A stretch of DNA of 64,000 nt from Armatimonadota bacterium (GCA_029907255.1 JARYMF010000002.1:248001-312000), one strand, 5' to 3'. Positions 35,615-45,582 are shown, counted from the first letter of the stretch. Notes: a model not told the origin generated them from the letters alone. Program-made: numbers and translations.

Positions 35615-36628
35615 ATGAACCTAGCAGATATCGGTGAAGAAGTTCTGATTGAGCATCTAATGAAGGAGTTTAGCCTTCCCACATCTTCGGAAGGGCTTGT
35701 TGTTGGCGTCGGAGATGATGCGGCTGTGCTCGACCTCGGCGGTCCGATGCATACGATTATTACCACTGACATGCTTGCTGAGGGCACTCACTATCGCCTT
35801 GACCTAGTCACTCCATATCAGCTAGGCTGGAAATCGGTGGCGAGCAACATAAGCGATATTGCGGCGATGGGAGGGCTTCCAACCTGGACGCTGATATCTC
35901 TCGGATTGAAGCCCGATACCGACATCGGCTTCGTAGATGAAATTTACCGAGGGCTTGTTGAATGTGCCGAGAGATTCGAAAGCAAAATTATCGGAGGAGA
36001 TACTATTTCCGTAAGGCAGGATTCGGTGATTGGGATATGTCAGATGGGCAAAATTGAGCCAAACCTCATCGCACGACGGTCCGGTGCAAGTCCTGGCGAC
36101 CGCATTCTTGTAACGGGCTGGCTTGGAAATTCAAGGGCAGGCTTGGAACTCTTGCTAAGGTTTGGTATGGAGGAAGCAGCGCAGTTGCATGGATGGCTTG
36201 TGAGCCAGCATCTGACGCCAATTCCACGCGTGCTCGAAGCCCGTGCTGCTGTTGCAACCAATGCGGTTCGTGCGATGATGGATATAAGCGATGGATTGGG
36301 TGCTGACCTTCCAAAGTTGTGCAAAGCAAGCGGCGTTGGCGCAGTAGTATATGCTAGCAAACTACCGATAAGCAGTGATCTCCAGTCGGCTGCAGAAAGA
36401 CTGGGAATGGATACGCTGGAGCTCGTTGTCGGCGGCGGAGAAGACTTTGAACTCCTCATGGCAGTTGGACCACATGACGTTAAGAAGGTTATTAAGGCTA
36501 TTAAAGAAGGCACTGGAACTCGCGTAACCGAAATTGGAGAGTTCACAGAAGACAAGACAGTTGAGATTGTCATGCCTGATGGCTCAAAAAGGCCTTTGTG
36601 GGGAGGATGGGAGCACTTCAAAAAATAA
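35615..36628 (+). CDS. thiL: Thiamine-monophosphate kinase
   Basis: Phosphorylates thiamine monophosphate to thiamine diphosphate with ATP, the last step of cofactor synthesis. It belongs to the PurM/ThiL fold. Characteristic segments are GVGDDAAVLD near the N-terminus (metal and phosphate binding), TTDMLAEGTHY, SVASNISDIAAMGG and MMDISDGLGADL; GGGEDFELL is also typical. Length (337 residues) is standard. A purine-rich ribosome-binding site (GGAAGGTAGG) precedes the ATG. Pairing with tsaE downstream is a frequent bacterial arrangement. Confidence 0.96.
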   Translation: MNLADIGEEVLIEHLMKEFSLPTSSEGLVVGVGDDAAVLDLGGPMHTIITTDMLAEGTHYRLDLVTPYQLGWKSVASNISDIAAMGGLPTWTLISLGLKPDTDIGFVDEIYRGLVECAERFESKIIGGDTISVRQDSVIGICQMGKIEPNLIARRSGASPGDRILVTGWLGNSRAGLELLLRFGMEEAAQLHGWLVSQHLTPIPRVLEARAAVATNAVRAMMDISDGLGADLPKLCKASGVGAVVYASKLPISSDLQSAAERLGMDTLELVVGGGEDFELLMAVGPHDVKKVIKAIKEGTGTRVTEIGEFTEDKTVEIVMPDGSKRPLWGGWEHFKK

Positions 36629-36667
36629 CATCTAACTTGACGATTTCTATGGGTTTCCTTTTGATTT

Positions 36668-37132
36668 ATGACACATCTGTCCAAGACGTTTTACACATAT
36701 TCTTCCGAGGAAACAGAGCTACTTGGTGAACAAATCGGTCGGGCGCTGAGACCTGGGGCAGTTGTTGCGCTAATCGGAGAACTTGGTGCAGGCAAGACGA
36801 CGCTCACTAAGGGAATTGCGCGGGGTCTTGGTGTCACCGATCTTGTCCATAGTCCTACTTTTACACTTATCCACGAGCACAAAGGGCGCGTTCCAGTATA
36901 CCACTTCGACCTCTACCGCTTGGAAAGTCGTGAGGAGATGGAAGATCTCGATTATGAGAGCTACTTTCATGGCGAGGGTGTTACAATTATAGAGTGGGCT
37001 GAGAAGATTCCAAGCATACTACCAGACGACCGATTGGAAATATATATCTCGGAGGAGAATTCAGCTCGCCGTTTTGAACTGATTGCAACTGGTATTCAAT
37101 CTGAAGAGGTGCTTCGGCGTATATCCACTTGA
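36668..37132 (+). CDS. tsaE: tRNA t6A-modification ATPase TsaE
   Basis: ATPase partner of TsaB/TsaD in threonylcarbamoyl-adenosine (t6A) formation at tRNA position 37. The P-loop GELGAGKTT lies at residues 37-45. The family motifs SPTFTLIHEH and VYHFDLYRLES follow, and GVTIIEWAEKI is the conserved Trp region. Length (154 residues) is typical. It lies 39 nt downstream of thiL and ends 3 nt from the convergent ATPase gene. Confidence 0.96.
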   Translation: MTHLSKTFYTYSSEETELLGEQIGRALRPGAVVALIGELGAGKTTLTKGIARGLGVTDLVHSPTFTLIHEHKGRVPVYHFDLYRLESREEMEDLDYESYFHGEGVTIIEWAEKIPSILPDDRLEIYISEENSARRFELIATGIQSEEVLRRIST

Positions 37133-37135
37133 TTG

Positions 37136-39889
37136 CTACTGAGTGCGTTGATTTCCAGGAGCGTGCCGAGTTTGTGATGGCATGAATAAGTGTGGTAAAA
37201 ACGCCTTTCTGATTTCTTCAGCGATAAAGACGCTACTGGAAACCGCCACCATAATTGTCCACTCCGATAGGTTTAGAGCCACTGTGCGAAATATTGTTTG
37301 GAAAAATGGTAAATGGACTGATGCAATCTGGGCAACTGCAGACGCGGTTGCGCCAGCCAGCAAGTATGGATTAGTTAGCACGCCAATTTTGAACAATGAG
37401 TAGCGACTCGATCGAACGTTCAATGCGTTAAATGCTTGGAAAAGCGCCATAACCACAAAGGCGAAGGTTCGAGCTTTCCATATGCCTATGCTTCCAAGCC
37501 CCCAGTAGTAAAGCGAGAAGGTTCCAATTAGCATGAAAAGTGCCACAAAAACTATGTTGCTAACCACATAGCGGTTAACTATGCGCTCCTTTGGATCTCT
37601 AGGTGGTTCTTTTAGCAAGCCTGGTTCTTTTGGTTCAAACGACAGTGGAGCTGTGCAAAAGCCGTCAGTGACTAGGTTAATCCAAAGAATTTGCACCGGA
37701 AATAAAGGCAATGGGAGACCTGAGAGAATTGTAGTAAGGTATATGAATACCTCACCGGTGTTTGTTGAAAGCAGATATTGAACAACCTTGCGGATATTTG
37801 CAAATATAGCGCGGCCTTCTTCGACAGCTGATACGATTGTTGCAAAATTGTCATCAAGAAGTATCATATCTGCTGCTTCTTTTGCTACGTCTGTGCCGCT
37901 GATTCCCATAGCTATTCCGATGTCAGCACATTTGAGCGCTGGAGCATCATTTACGCCGTCGCCTGTCATAGCCACAACATGACCGCGCTCTTTTAATGCC
38001 TTAATAATTCGAAGTTTATGTTCAGGTTCAGCACGTGCAATTACAGCAATGCGTCCGATTGCTTGGGCAAGCTCTTCGTCGCTCATTCTGTCCAGCGCCC
38101 TGCCCTCTACAACCATCATTTCTCTTTCTAGAAGGCCTATCGATTCCGCTATGGCGCGTGCGGTATTAGCATGGTCGCCGGTTATCATTATGACACGAAT
38201 TCCAGCTTCCCTTGCTTGCTTGACTGCCATTGGTGCTTCTTCTCTTGGGGGATCCATCATGCCAACTGCTCCAAGGAAAACAAGGCCTGACTCTACATCC
38301 GAATGACTGATTACTTCCTGTTCACGCGGTAGTTCTTTATAGGCAGCAGCAAGGACCCTTAAAGCTTCCTCTGCCATTTCAGCATTTCGAGCTACAAATT
38401 CGGCGGCTTTATCGGAGGTGAGTGGCAGCACATCATTGCTTTTTAGGTAGGTTCCACTCATTGCAAGTATCTTTTCGGGAGCGCCCTTGACATATACGAT
38501 TTTTCGCCCATCTGGCAGTAGATGGAGCGTAGCCATATATCTCCTTTGGGAGTCAAATGGTAGTTCGGCAATCCTCTTTTGTTCATCTTCTAATTCATGC
38601 TTCCGCAAGCCAAGCTTTTCGCCTGCGACGACAAGTGCCCCCTCGGTCGGGTCGCCAACAATGCGCCATCCATTGTCCTCATGATGTAGCCGTGCATCGT
38701 TGCACAAAACTAGTGCCTCAAAAAGCCTTCGAATCCCTATGTGGTTTTTATCAATTTCTTGGTTTCCAATGAGAAACTTGCCAATCGGTGCATAACCTTC
38801 ACCAGTGACAGTGAACGCCTCCTCTGGGGTATAGCCCGCCCGGACTGTCATTTCGTTCTTTGTTAGCGTGCCCGTCTTGTCGGTACAGATTACGGTTGCA
38901 GACCCCAGAGTCTCGACTGCTGGGAGCTTGCGGATAAGTGAGTTCCGCTGTGCCATCCGCTGAACCCCAACCGCAAGTACGATAGTTACAGCTGCTGGCA
39001 AACCTTCGGGAATAAACGACACGGCTACTGCAACGCCAGTGAAGAGCATCTCGTAAAGGCTGAATGCTTTTATCAACCCGGCGGCGATAATAATCACAGC
39101 AATGGCAATTCCTACAATTCCGAGGTTCGACCCAAGAGTTGCAAGATGCTTTTGAACCGGCGTCAGTTCTCCTGGCTCGGTTGCTATGTTCAATGCAATT
39201 TGGCCGATTTTGGTGTTTACACCAGTGGCTGTGATAATTGCTTTGCCGCGGCCATAAACAACTGTTGTTCCCGAATAAACCATGTTCTTTCGGTCTGCTA
39301 GAGGTGTTTCTGGAGGAAGCGGTTCGATACTTTTATCAACTGCAAATGATTCGCCAGTTAGGTTGGACTCGTCCACTTTAAGGTTTATCGCTTCGAAAAT
39401 CCGGGCGTCGGCTGGCACGCGTTCGCCCGTGGTGAGAAGTATCACATCACCTGGCACAAGCTCGCTGGCGGGAATATTCACCTCTTCTTCATCGCGCAGT
39501 ACGATTGCTCGCGGTGCGCCCAACTTTTTCAGAGCTTCGAGTGCTCGTTCCGCCCTGTATTCCTGAAAAAATCCAATGAGTGCGTTTAGGATTAGCACTG
39601 CCATTATCACGCCGCCATCGATAGGATGGTTTGTGACGAATGAGAATAAGGCCGCAATGAGCAAAATGTAAATTAGGGGGCTTCGAAATTGGCGCATAAA
39701 GATTATGAAGGGCGAAACCGGCCTGGCTTCGGGAAGCACATTTTGGCCATATTCTGCTAACCTTGCTTGCGCCTCAGCAGTTGAGAGGCCGTCCGGAGTG
39801 CTCTTTAGGTGATCGAATACCTCATTAACGGTAATTGCGTGCCAGTTTTCTGTTCTTACTTCCTGAATCTGCTCCACTTTTTCGTTCAT
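37136..39889 (-). CDS. P-type cation ATPase, P2A (Ca2+-type)
   Basis: About 917-residue ion pump. An N-terminal cation-ATPase domain leads to helices 1-2, TGES at 178-181 (actuator), PEGLP at 294-298 in helix 4 (a Ca2+-site motif of SERCA-like pumps), phosphorylated Asp337 in DKTGTLT, and [12 protein letters not shown] with GDGVND in the hinge. [11 protein letters not shown] in helix 6 contains the N/D cation ligands of P2A pumps. This favours Ca2+ (or Mn2+) export over Na+/K+ or H+ transport. I chose the ATG at 39889 because AAGGGA lies 6 nt upstream; a TTG at 39892 is also in frame. The promoter is far upstream, leaving a leader of about 195 nt. Confidence 0.9.
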   Translation of the reverse strand: MNEKVEQIQEVRTENWHAITVNEVFDHLKSTPDGLSTAEAQARLAEYGQNVLPEARPVSPFIIFMRQFRSPLIYILLIAALFSFVTNHPIDGGVIMAVLILNALIGFFQEYRAERALEALKKLGAPRAIVLRDEEEVNIPASELVPGDVILLTTGERVPADARIFEAINLKVDESNLTGESFAVDKSIEPLPPETPLADRKNMVYSGTTVVYGRGKAIITATGVNTKIGQIALNIATEPGELTPVQKHLATLGSNLGIVGIAIAVIIIAAGLIKAFSLYEMLFTGVAVAVSFIPEGLPAAVTIVLAVGVQRMAQRNSLIRKLPAVETLGSATVICTDKTGTLTKNEMTVRAGYTPEEAFTVTGEGYAPIGKFLIGNQEIDKNHIGIRRLFEALVLCNDARLHHEDNGWRIVGDPTEGALVVAGEKLGLRKHELEDEQKRIAELPFDSQRRYMATLHLLPDGRKIVYVKGAPEKILAMSGTYLKSNDVLPLTSDKAAEFVARNAEMAEEALRVLAAAYKELPREQEVISHSDVESGLVFLGAVGMMDPPREEAPMAVKQAREAGIRVIMITGDHANTARAIAESIGLLEREMMVVEGRALDRMSDEELAQAIGRIAVIARAEPEHKLRIIKALKERGHVVAMTGDGVNDAPALKCADIGIAMGISGTDVAKEAADMILLDDNFATIVSAVEEGRAIFANIRKVVQYLLSTNTGEVFIYLTTILSGLPLPLFPVQILWINLVTDGFCTAPLSFEPKEPGLLKEPPRDPKERIVNRYVVSNIVFVALFMLIGTFSLYYWGLGSIGIWKARTFAFVVMALFQAFNALNVRSSRYSLFKIGVLTNPYLLAGATASAVAQIASVHLPFFQTIFRTVALNLSEWTIMVAVSSSVFIAEEIRKAFLPHLFMPSQTRHAPGNQRTQ

Positions 39890-39925
39890 CAAATATCCCT
39901 TGTCTAAAACTTATGAGCGATGTTA

Positions 39926-39979
39926 GACTGCTAAGCAGTCCTTAATTTATCAACTAAACGCTTTTATCCGCAAAGCGTT
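39926..39979 (-). promoter_or_regulatory. Two hairpins in the ATPase mRNA leader
   Basis: In the untranslated leader of the ATPase gene, AACGCTTT (39957-39964) pairs with AAAGCGTT (39972-39979), and GACTGC (39926-39931) pairs with GCAGTC (39935-39940). They lie between the predicted promoter (40092-40119) and the ribosome-binding site. I do not recognise a known riboswitch; the yybP-ykoY consensus is absent. Confidence 0.4.
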
Positions 39980-40091
39980 CAGCAATTTTTGGAATTAACT
40001 TCTTTGCTCCTCTATGACAACTTCTTCTAAGAGGATTGCATTGTTGTATCAATTTGTGTTTTTAGAGTTCTTCCTTCAAAAATTCTGGTTA

Positions 40092-40119
40092 ATTATACCA
40101 AATAATCTTTGATAGTCAA
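40092..40119 (-). promoter_or_regulatory. Strong predicted promoter of the P-type ATPase gene
   Basis: On the minus strand, TTGACT (40119-40114), a 16-bp spacer ending in TGG, and a perfect TATAAT (40097-40092). The start would be near 40085, about 195 nt before the ATG. Confidence 0.65.
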
Positions 40120-40506
40120 TGCGGTTGGTTATTTCTTAATAATTATGATAATGGGTTGCTTGGTTCTTGTTTCAAAGATGCTTGGCGCCTCGATGAAAGT
40201 CACCTCTAGTAATCTTGAATCATGGTTTTTCACTTTTTAATCCTCCCAGACTTGGTGCCATTAGTATTTATATTCCCCGTGTTTCCAGTATGCAGTCGCA
40301 GGAATGAACTTGAGCACAGAAAATAAAGCTTTTTGCTAATTGGTTGTCTAACTAAAGGTTCACGAAATCTTCACTTTTTGTTCTTTTATTCTCCCATATG
40401 CTGAGGTCTTGTAATAATGGGAAGACCTCGGCAAACGTTCCAATTTGCGAATGCTGAGAAATTAGTGAACATTCGTTCCTAAATACTGTTATTTAGAGGT
40501 AATTAT
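40120..40506. other. AT-rich intergenic region before the terminase pair
   Basis: No credible gene is visible. Two inverted repeats are present: GAGGTCTT (40403-40410) with AAGACCTC (40422-40429), and CGAATG (40448-40453) with CATTCG (40470-40475). No tRNA, integrase remnant or direct repeat is evident. The strand ahead of the terminase gene has a purine-rich AGAGG before the ATG at 40507 but no clear -35/-10 pair. Confidence 0.5.
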
Positions 40507-40899
40507 ATGCTTACTACAAACCAGCGTAGGGCTATTCCCCTGCTTTTTAGGTTGACAGATGAGGAGATTGCAGAGAAGTTGAGAATAAGCAAAAGGACAC
40601 TTGATGAGTGGAAAAGGAGCCCTGATTTTGCCAGCGCCATATGCGATTATGTCAAAGAAAATCGCCGTACGGCACTTAGGTTACTTTCTGAGCGTTATGT
40701 AGAGGCTGCCCGCGAACTCGAGAGCCTCATCAAATCGAAGGATGAAAAAATAAAATACAAAGCAATTATTGACCTCCTCAAGGCAAGCAATCTTTTAAAG
40801 GACGCGGATGTTCATGAGAATGATTCAATCGAACAAATTCTCCAGCAGATTGAGGCTAAAGAATTAGGTGAAGATGATGACTCCAGCGAAGAGGATTAA
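40507..40899 (+). CDS. Phage terminase small subunit-like HTH protein
   Basis: 130 residues. The N-terminal part has a helix-turn-helix (LTDEEIAEKLRISKRTLDEWK, of the type LT..EIA..L.IS.RTL..W) as in phBC6A51-type terminase small subunits. A helical middle (RTALRLLSERYVEAARELE) is consistent with oligomerisation, and the C-terminus is strongly acidic (EDDDSSEED). Small subunits recognise DNA for packaging. It overlaps the large subunit by 23 nt, so the two are coupled. No other phage gene flanks it. Confidence 0.75.
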   Translation: MLTTNQRRAIPLLFRLTDEEIAEKLRISKRTLDEWKRSPDFASAICDYVKENRRTALRLLSERYVEAARELESLIKSKDEKIKYKAIIDLLKASNLLKDADVHENDSIEQILQQIEAKELGEDDDSSEED

Positions 40900-42265
40900 A
40901 CTTGCGGATTTGCTTTGGGGGTGGAAGCCCCATCCCACGCAAAAGGAGTGGTTATTGGACAATCATCAAGTAAAGGTGGCGGCATGTGGGAGACGTTGGG
41001 GAAAGACCGTAGCCGCAGCAATTGATGTCGCAACATATGCTATTTCAAACAACGGCTCAATCCAAATGATAGTCGCTCCCACTTATGACCAGAGCAAGCT
41101 GATTTCGCGGACAGTCGAGAGGCTGCTCCTCTCCCATTCTGAAATCCGAAAGTATACCAAGATTACTCGAACGCCTTATACTGAAATTTGCCTGCGAAAC
41201 AGCAGAATCATGGCTCGGACAGCTGATGAGGATGGAAGAAATCTCCGAGGCCATTCAGCCGACCGCGTTGTGGTGGATGAAGCTGCGTTTGTGCGTGATG
41301 AAGTAGTCGAAGAGGTTATTGGGCCAATGCTAGCCGATCGAAATGGCCAATTATCGCTGATATCAACGCCTTTTGGCAAAAACCATTTTTATCGTGCTTT
41401 CATCCGAGGAAGCAATTGTCAGCCAACAATAGCAGAGTCTGACGGCAAACATCCGATTTCCAATGCCAGATATTCATATCGTTCGTTCCGTTTCCCGTCG
41501 TGGGCAAATCCATACATCAGCAGACAGTATATAGAAAACCAGCGAGAAATATTGACCGAGCGGCAGTTTAAAATCGAATATGAAGCGGAGTTTATTGATG
41601 ACCAAAATTCAGTATTCGCCTGGGAGGACATTCAAAAGGCGATTTGCACTGAGCAAATCAACTTTGAACCGACGGCCTTTGTGGCGGGTGTTGATTGGGC
41701 ACGTTACTCAGACTACACCGCAGTGGTTGTATTGGCTGTAGGCTACCAATCGCCAGTAAATGGCGTTGGGCATGGCGCCCACCGATTCCACGTAGTTGCC
41801 CTAGACCGTTTCAACCGTATGGAATGGAAGTTGCAGGTTAAGCGAGTTGCTGACATACTTTGCCAATTTGGAGTTCGAGGAATTGCTGTAGACCAGTCTT
41901 CTATTGGCGACCCGCTTTTGGAAAACCTGGGGCATGTGCTTTGGGAAGAGCATGGGCTAGACGCAGAACTTGAGGGCGTAATCTTTACGAATAAGACCAA
42001 GCGCGAATTAATTGATAACTTAGCTGTCCGTCTTGCCCATAATGAGCTTCGGTTTCCGTATATTAAACATCTTATCCAGGAGCTCCAATTTTATGAATAT
42101 GAGCTAACGGAATCGGGGAACGTGAGAACTAGCGCACGGAGGGGATATACTGACGACTGCGTCTGCGCCCTAGCGCTTGCACTGCGCATTGCGCCGAGAT
42201 ATTTGTTTGGTGGTAACTTTTTGACCACAGGCCGAATAAGAGATTCAGTGAAAGGATGGTATTAG
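40877..42265 (+). CDS. Phage terminase large subunit (ATPase plus nuclease), intact
   Basis: About 462 residues. The ATPase domain has a Walker A GRRWGKT and a Walker B VVVDEAAF, then a coupling motif around LISTPFGKNHF. The C-terminal RNase H-like nuclease has its acidic residues in VAGVDWARYSDYTA, GIAVDQSSIGD and DDCVCALALAL. All catalytic positions appear intact, so the protein is likely functional. Start candidates are GTG 40868 and ATGs 40874 and 40877; AGGTGA six nt before 40877 favours the last. The stop overlaps the convergent alr stop by 4 nt. No portal, capsid, tail, integrase or lysis gene is next to it. Confidence 0.88.
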   Translation: MTPAKRIKLADLLWGWKPHPTQKEWLLDNHQVKVAACGRRWGKTVAAAIDVATYAISNNGSIQMIVAPTYDQSKLISRTVERLLLSHSEIRKYTKITRTPYTEICLRNSRIMARTADEDGRNLRGHSADRVVVDEAAFVRDEVVEEVIGPMLADRNGQLSLISTPFGKNHFYRAFIRGSNCQPTIAESDGKHPISNARYSYRSFRFPSWANPYISRQYIENQREILTERQFKIEYEAEFIDDQNSVFAWEDIQKAICTEQINFEPTAFVAGVDWARYSDYTAVVVLAVGYQSPVNGVGHGAHRFHVVALDRFNRMEWKLQVKRVADILCQFGVRGIAVDQSSIGDPLLENLGHVLWEEHGLDAELEGVIFTNKTKRELIDNLAVRLAHNELRFPYIKHLIQELQFYEYELTESGNVRTSARRGYTDDCVCALALALRIAPRYLFGGNFLTTGRIRDSVKGWY

Positions 42266-43398
42266 GCAGTCTGATGGTTTTTCGCGTTGACGTATACCCT
42301 TGGGACCCGCTTGCTGACAGAGCATATGACTTCGTCGGCAATCGTGTTCTGAAGGTCGGCAATTTCTTCTATGGAAATAAACTCGTTTCCCTGCCGCCCG
42401 TAGAGGACAACTTCGTCGCCTGTGGAAACTCCAGGGACGTCGGTTACGTCAAGCATCACTTGGTCCATGCAGACTCTTCCGATGACTGGTACTCTTATTC
42501 CATGAACCAAAGCTGGTGCTCGATTTGAGAGCAACCGGTTGTATCCATCAGCATAGCCAATGGGAATTGTGGCAACCAGAGTGCGCCTCTTAGCAACAAA
42601 AGTTCGGCCATAGCCCACCGATTTACCAGGAGGGAGCTCCTTTAGGAAAACAATTTTGGTCTTTAGGGTCATCGCTTGCCGTAGCTCAACATCACGGACG
42701 AGGTGCTTTGTGTCGTGAAGACCGTATAGCATTATTCCTGGCCGCACCATGTCGAAGTATGACTCGGGTAAGTTTAAAATTGCCGCACTGTTTGCCATAT
42801 GTCGAAGAGGGATGCGGATGCCCGCTTTGCGGATTTCATCTGTGAGTCGTCGGAATTCCTCAATCTGTGCATGAGAAAAACTTAAATCTGGGTCGCCAGA
42901 AGAGGGGAAGTGTGTAAAAATCCCTTCGATTTCCAACCCAGGCATTCCTGAGAGTTGGGTTGAGAACCCCACTGTTTCAGCTGGACTAATGCCCAGGCGT
43001 CCCATGCCAGTGTCAACCTTGATATGGACCTTCATCCGCTTGCCTGCTTCTACAGCGCATTTTGAAAGCTCAGCGGCAAATACAAGATCGCACACCATTG
43101 TGCTCACGTTGTGTGCAATAATCTCCGGAATGCTGTCTGGAAGAACGCATTGAAGGATTAATATTGGCGCATTAATACCAGCGTTCCGAAGTTCAAGTGC
43201 TTCCTCGAGGGTGGCTACTCCTAGCATTTCGGCGCCAGCGTTGAGGACTGCTTGGCTTACGGGGATTGCACCGTGCCCATAGCCGTCAGCCTTCACAGCT
43301 GGACATATCTTTACTTCCGGTCCAACTAGATTTCGGACCTGTCGAAAATTAAACGCAATTGCTTCTAAATCAATTTCGGCAACCGTAGGTCGAAACAT
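42262..43398 (-). CDS. alr: Alanine racemase
   Basis: PLP enzyme that makes D-alanine for peptidoglycan. The PLP lysine is Lys36 in AVKADGYGHG. The second catalytic residue, Tyr, lies in IGYADGYNRLL, and GRVCMDQVMLDVT is the conserved substrate-binding segment. Length (378 residues) is typical. It starts 34 nt after the M20 peptidase gene with AAGGAT upstream, so it is the last gene of a three-gene run. Its stop codon overlaps the stop of the convergent terminase gene. Confidence 0.96.
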   Translation of the reverse strand: MFRPTVAEIDLEAIAFNFRQVRNLVGPEVKICPAVKADGYGHGAIPVSQAVLNAGAEMLGVATLEEALELRNAGINAPILILQCVLPDSIPEIIAHNVSTMVCDLVFAAELSKCAVEAGKRMKVHIKVDTGMGRLGISPAETVGFSTQLSGMPGLEIEGIFTHFPSSGDPDLSFSHAQIEEFRRLTDEIRKAGIRIPLRHMANSAAILNLPESYFDMVRPGIMLYGLHDTKHLVRDVELRQAMTLKTKIVFLKELPPGKSVGYGRTFVAKRRTLVATIPIGYADGYNRLLSNRAPALVHGIRVPVIGRVCMDQVMLDVTDVPGVSTGDEVVLYGRQGNEFISIEEIADLQNTIADEVICSVSKRVPRVYVNAKNHQTA

Positions 43399-43432
43399 CG
43401 TAAAATCCTTATTAAAAAATTACTCTTGATAG

Positions 43433-44542
43433 TCATTTTGCCAATAGTCTAGTTGTGACTTCAGCATATATGCGCGCCGCAAGGCATACCTGCTCCAGGT
43501 CAACGTATTCGTTTGCCGAATGTGCTTGCTCAAGCTTGCCTGGCCCAAATACAACCGCATCAACCCCAATGCCCGTTTGGAATGATTCTGCGTCTGTCCA
43601 TCCGCGCCAGCCGACAATCTCAGGTGCATGCCCGAGAATCTTCTCGCCCGCAGAAGCAAGCGCGCACACAAGGTTTGAGTCATGCGGTGTGTTAAGCGGT
43701 TCGCCCTGTTTTGCAATATTATAGTCTGCCTTCCCCTTCCAATCGTCGAAGTACTGTCTTATGCGATTAAGAAGTTCCTTAACGGTCATTGGTGGCACTA
43801 ATCGAATGTCTACTGCCGCCTCACATCGGTCGGGTACGCGGTTTGGTCGGTCGCCTCCTTTTATTATCCCTAAGTTCATTGTTCCTGGCCCAATTAGCGG
43901 ATGGGATGGGTATTCTGTCGCTACTTTGCGAAGTCCGGAAATAAGCTCAAACATTCGGTCAATCGCATTGACGCCTTGCATTGGGATTGAACCGTGGGTG
44001 GATTTTCCGTAGGTGGTGATCTCCAAAATAAGCAAGCCGCAATGGGTTGGCACCATCTGGAGGTTGGTTGGCTCGCCTGTAATTACCATATCGCATTTAT
44101 AACCATTCTCGATTGCCGACCGAACGCCTTGCGCATCGCCTTCTTCATCAACGGAAATAAACAGGTCTAGTGTGCCGTTAAGTTTGACATCCGCTTCGGA
44201 GATTGCCCGAATTGCGGCAACCATGGCGGCAATTGATGCTTTATCATCTGCACTACCCAGCCCATACATGCGTCCATTCTTAATCTTTGCTTTGGGCACT
44301 GACTTTCCACTAGGAGGAACTGTGTCAGAATGAGCGTTCAGGCAAAGTATGGGGCTTCCATTTCCAATTCGTACTAGAAGGTTAAAGCGGTCTTGCGTTA
44401 CCGTCAGGCGGTGCGGGGTAAATCCCAAACACTTGAGTTCATCCTCAAGAAAAAGCATGATTTCCTTTTCGTTCGGAAAGACGCTTGGTATATTCACAAG
44501 CTTAGTATGCAGGTTGATTAAATACTTATCGTCAATGCGCAT
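43433..44542 (-). CDS. M20-family metallopeptidase/deacylase (ArgE/DapE-like)
   Basis: 369-residue zinc-dependent amidohydrolase. The metal ligands are visible in LNAHSDTVP (His, Asp), GLGSADDKAS (Asp), SVDEEGDAQG (Glu-Glu pair, catalytic Glu) and GEPTN. The dimerisation domain occupies about 175-285, including YGKSTHGS. Substrates in the family are N-acyl amino acids or dipeptides; ArgE, DapE and carboxypeptidase-like roles are all possible. It sits between an FAH-family gene and alr, so an amino-acid role is plausible. Confidence 0.87.
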   Translation of the reverse strand: MRIDDKYLINLHTKLVNIPSVFPNEKEIMLFLEDELKCLGFTPHRLTVTQDRFNLLVRIGNGSPILCLNAHSDTVPPSGKSVPKAKIKNGRMYGLGSADDKASIAAMVAAIRAISEADVKLNGTLDLFISVDEEGDAQGVRSAIENGYKCDMVITGEPTNLQMVPTHCGLLILEITTYGKSTHGSIPMQGVNAIDRMFELISGLRKVATEYPSHPLIGPGTMNLGIIKGGDRPNRVPDRCEAAVDIRLVPPMTVKELLNRIRQYFDDWKGKADYNIAKQGEPLNTPHDSNLVCALASAGEKILGHAPEIVGWRGWTDAESFQTGIGVDAVVFGPGKLEQAHSANEYVDLEQVCLAARIYAEVTTRLLAK

Positions 44543-44620
44543 CTTTAATTAATTGAGCTGAGTGCAAAAGATGGTGTGGTGGAAAACTCTCAAACTTCCA
44601 TTGCCTTATTTTTCTGTGTC

Positions 44621-45520
44621 CTACTCGCTCACCACTGGATTCCTTAAAATTCCAATCTTTTCTATCTCGACTTCCATAATATCCCCGGGAAACACTGGCT
44701 TCATCCCTTCAGGGGTGCCTGTTGAAATAACGTCGCCAGGGAATAGCGTATGATATTGGGATATCCAGTGAATAAGGTATGGTATCTTGAACATCAGGCT
44801 TCGTGTGTTGTCTTTCTGGCGAACTTCGCCATTCACACGAGTTTCAATGTCAAGCTCGACGGGCTCGTGAATCTCGTCTGGAAGCACAATCCAAGGTCCG
44901 AGAGGGCAGAAGGTATCAATCCCTTTCGACCTAAGCCATGGGCTTGAAATGCTTAAATCATGCTTTTGTAAATCACGAGCTGTTACGTCGTTCATTATTG
45001 TGTATCCAGCAATATACGATTCCGCCTCGCTCTCGGGAATGCTTGAGCCTTCCTTGCCAATAATTACTGCAAGTTCGCCTTCAGGATCAACACGAGTAAG
45101 GAATTTTTTGTAAATAACCGGCTCATCTGGACCAATTACCGCCGAGTTCGCCTTTGCGAATATAATTGGTTCGGTCGGTATCGCCATGCCGCTTTCGAGA
45201 GCATGCGCCATATAATTTCGCCCCAGGGCGATAATCTTCGAAGGCCTTTTAATTGGCGCAAGAAGCTTGTACTGCTTCACAGTGAAGCGCTCCATCATTC
45301 CGTGTTTCTTGGAGAAATCAAGAACATTTTGGAATGTCTCGACGGAAAATAATCCCTTTTCCATTAGCTCCATTGGTGAGTGAACGGGGCATTCGCACAC
45401 TTGTTTTTCAAAGAGCTGATATGCCTGAAAGGCACCTGTGAAATTGAATACTTCACCGTTGAGCACGATTCCAATATTTTCTGGCCCAAGATCTGGTGCA
45501 GCAAAGCGAGCGATTTTCAT
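44621..45520 (-). CDS. Fumarylacetoacetate hydrolase-family protein
   Basis: About 299 residues. The C-terminal two-thirds is the FAH fold: KIIALGRNYMAHALESG, then DPEGELAVIIGKEG with the metal-binding acidic residues (E-x-E-L-A type), GYTIMNDVTARDLQ, and FPGDVISTGTPEGM. These enzymes hydrolyse or decarboxylate beta-diketo or oxo acids (FAH, oxepin, HpaG, oxaloacetate decarboxylase activities). I chose the ATG at 45520 because AGGAG lies 7 nt upstream; the longer frame to 45562 has no such site. It begins a minus-strand run with the M20 peptidase and alr. Confidence 0.87.
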   Translation of the reverse strand: MKIARFAAPDLGPENIGIVLNGEVFNFTGAFQAYQLFEKQVCECPVHSPMELMEKGLFSVETFQNVLDFSKKHGMMERFTVKQYKLLAPIKRPSKIIALGRNYMAHALESGMAIPTEPIIFAKANSAVIGPDEPVIYKKFLTRVDPEGELAVIIGKEGSSIPESEAESYIAGYTIMNDVTARDLQKHDLSISSPWLRSKGIDTFCPLGPWIVLPDEIHEPVELDIETRVNGEVRQKDNTRSLMFKIPYLIHWISQYHTLFPGDVISTGTPEGMKPVFPGDIMEVEIEKIGILRNPVVSE

Positions 45521-45552
45521 ACTATTACTCCTAATAAGTTGGTTGCAGAGGT

Positions 45553-45582
45553 ATGTTACCACTGCCTTCGAATATGGGTCAA
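45553..45582 (-). promoter_or_regulatory. Predicted promoter of the FAH-M20-alr run
   Basis: On the minus strand, TTGACC (45582-45577), an 18-bp spacer ending in TGG, and TAACAT (45558-45553). The start would be about 27 nt before the ATG at 45520. Confidence 0.5.

Noticed and set aside
39890-40085. yybP-ykoY-type manganese riboswitch in the P-type ATPase leader
   Set aside because: The conserved core sequence of that class is not found, although the leader is long and structured.
39893-42265. Prophage remnant around the terminase pair
   Set aside because: No integrase, capsid, tail or attachment repeat is visible; only the two terminase genes are present.
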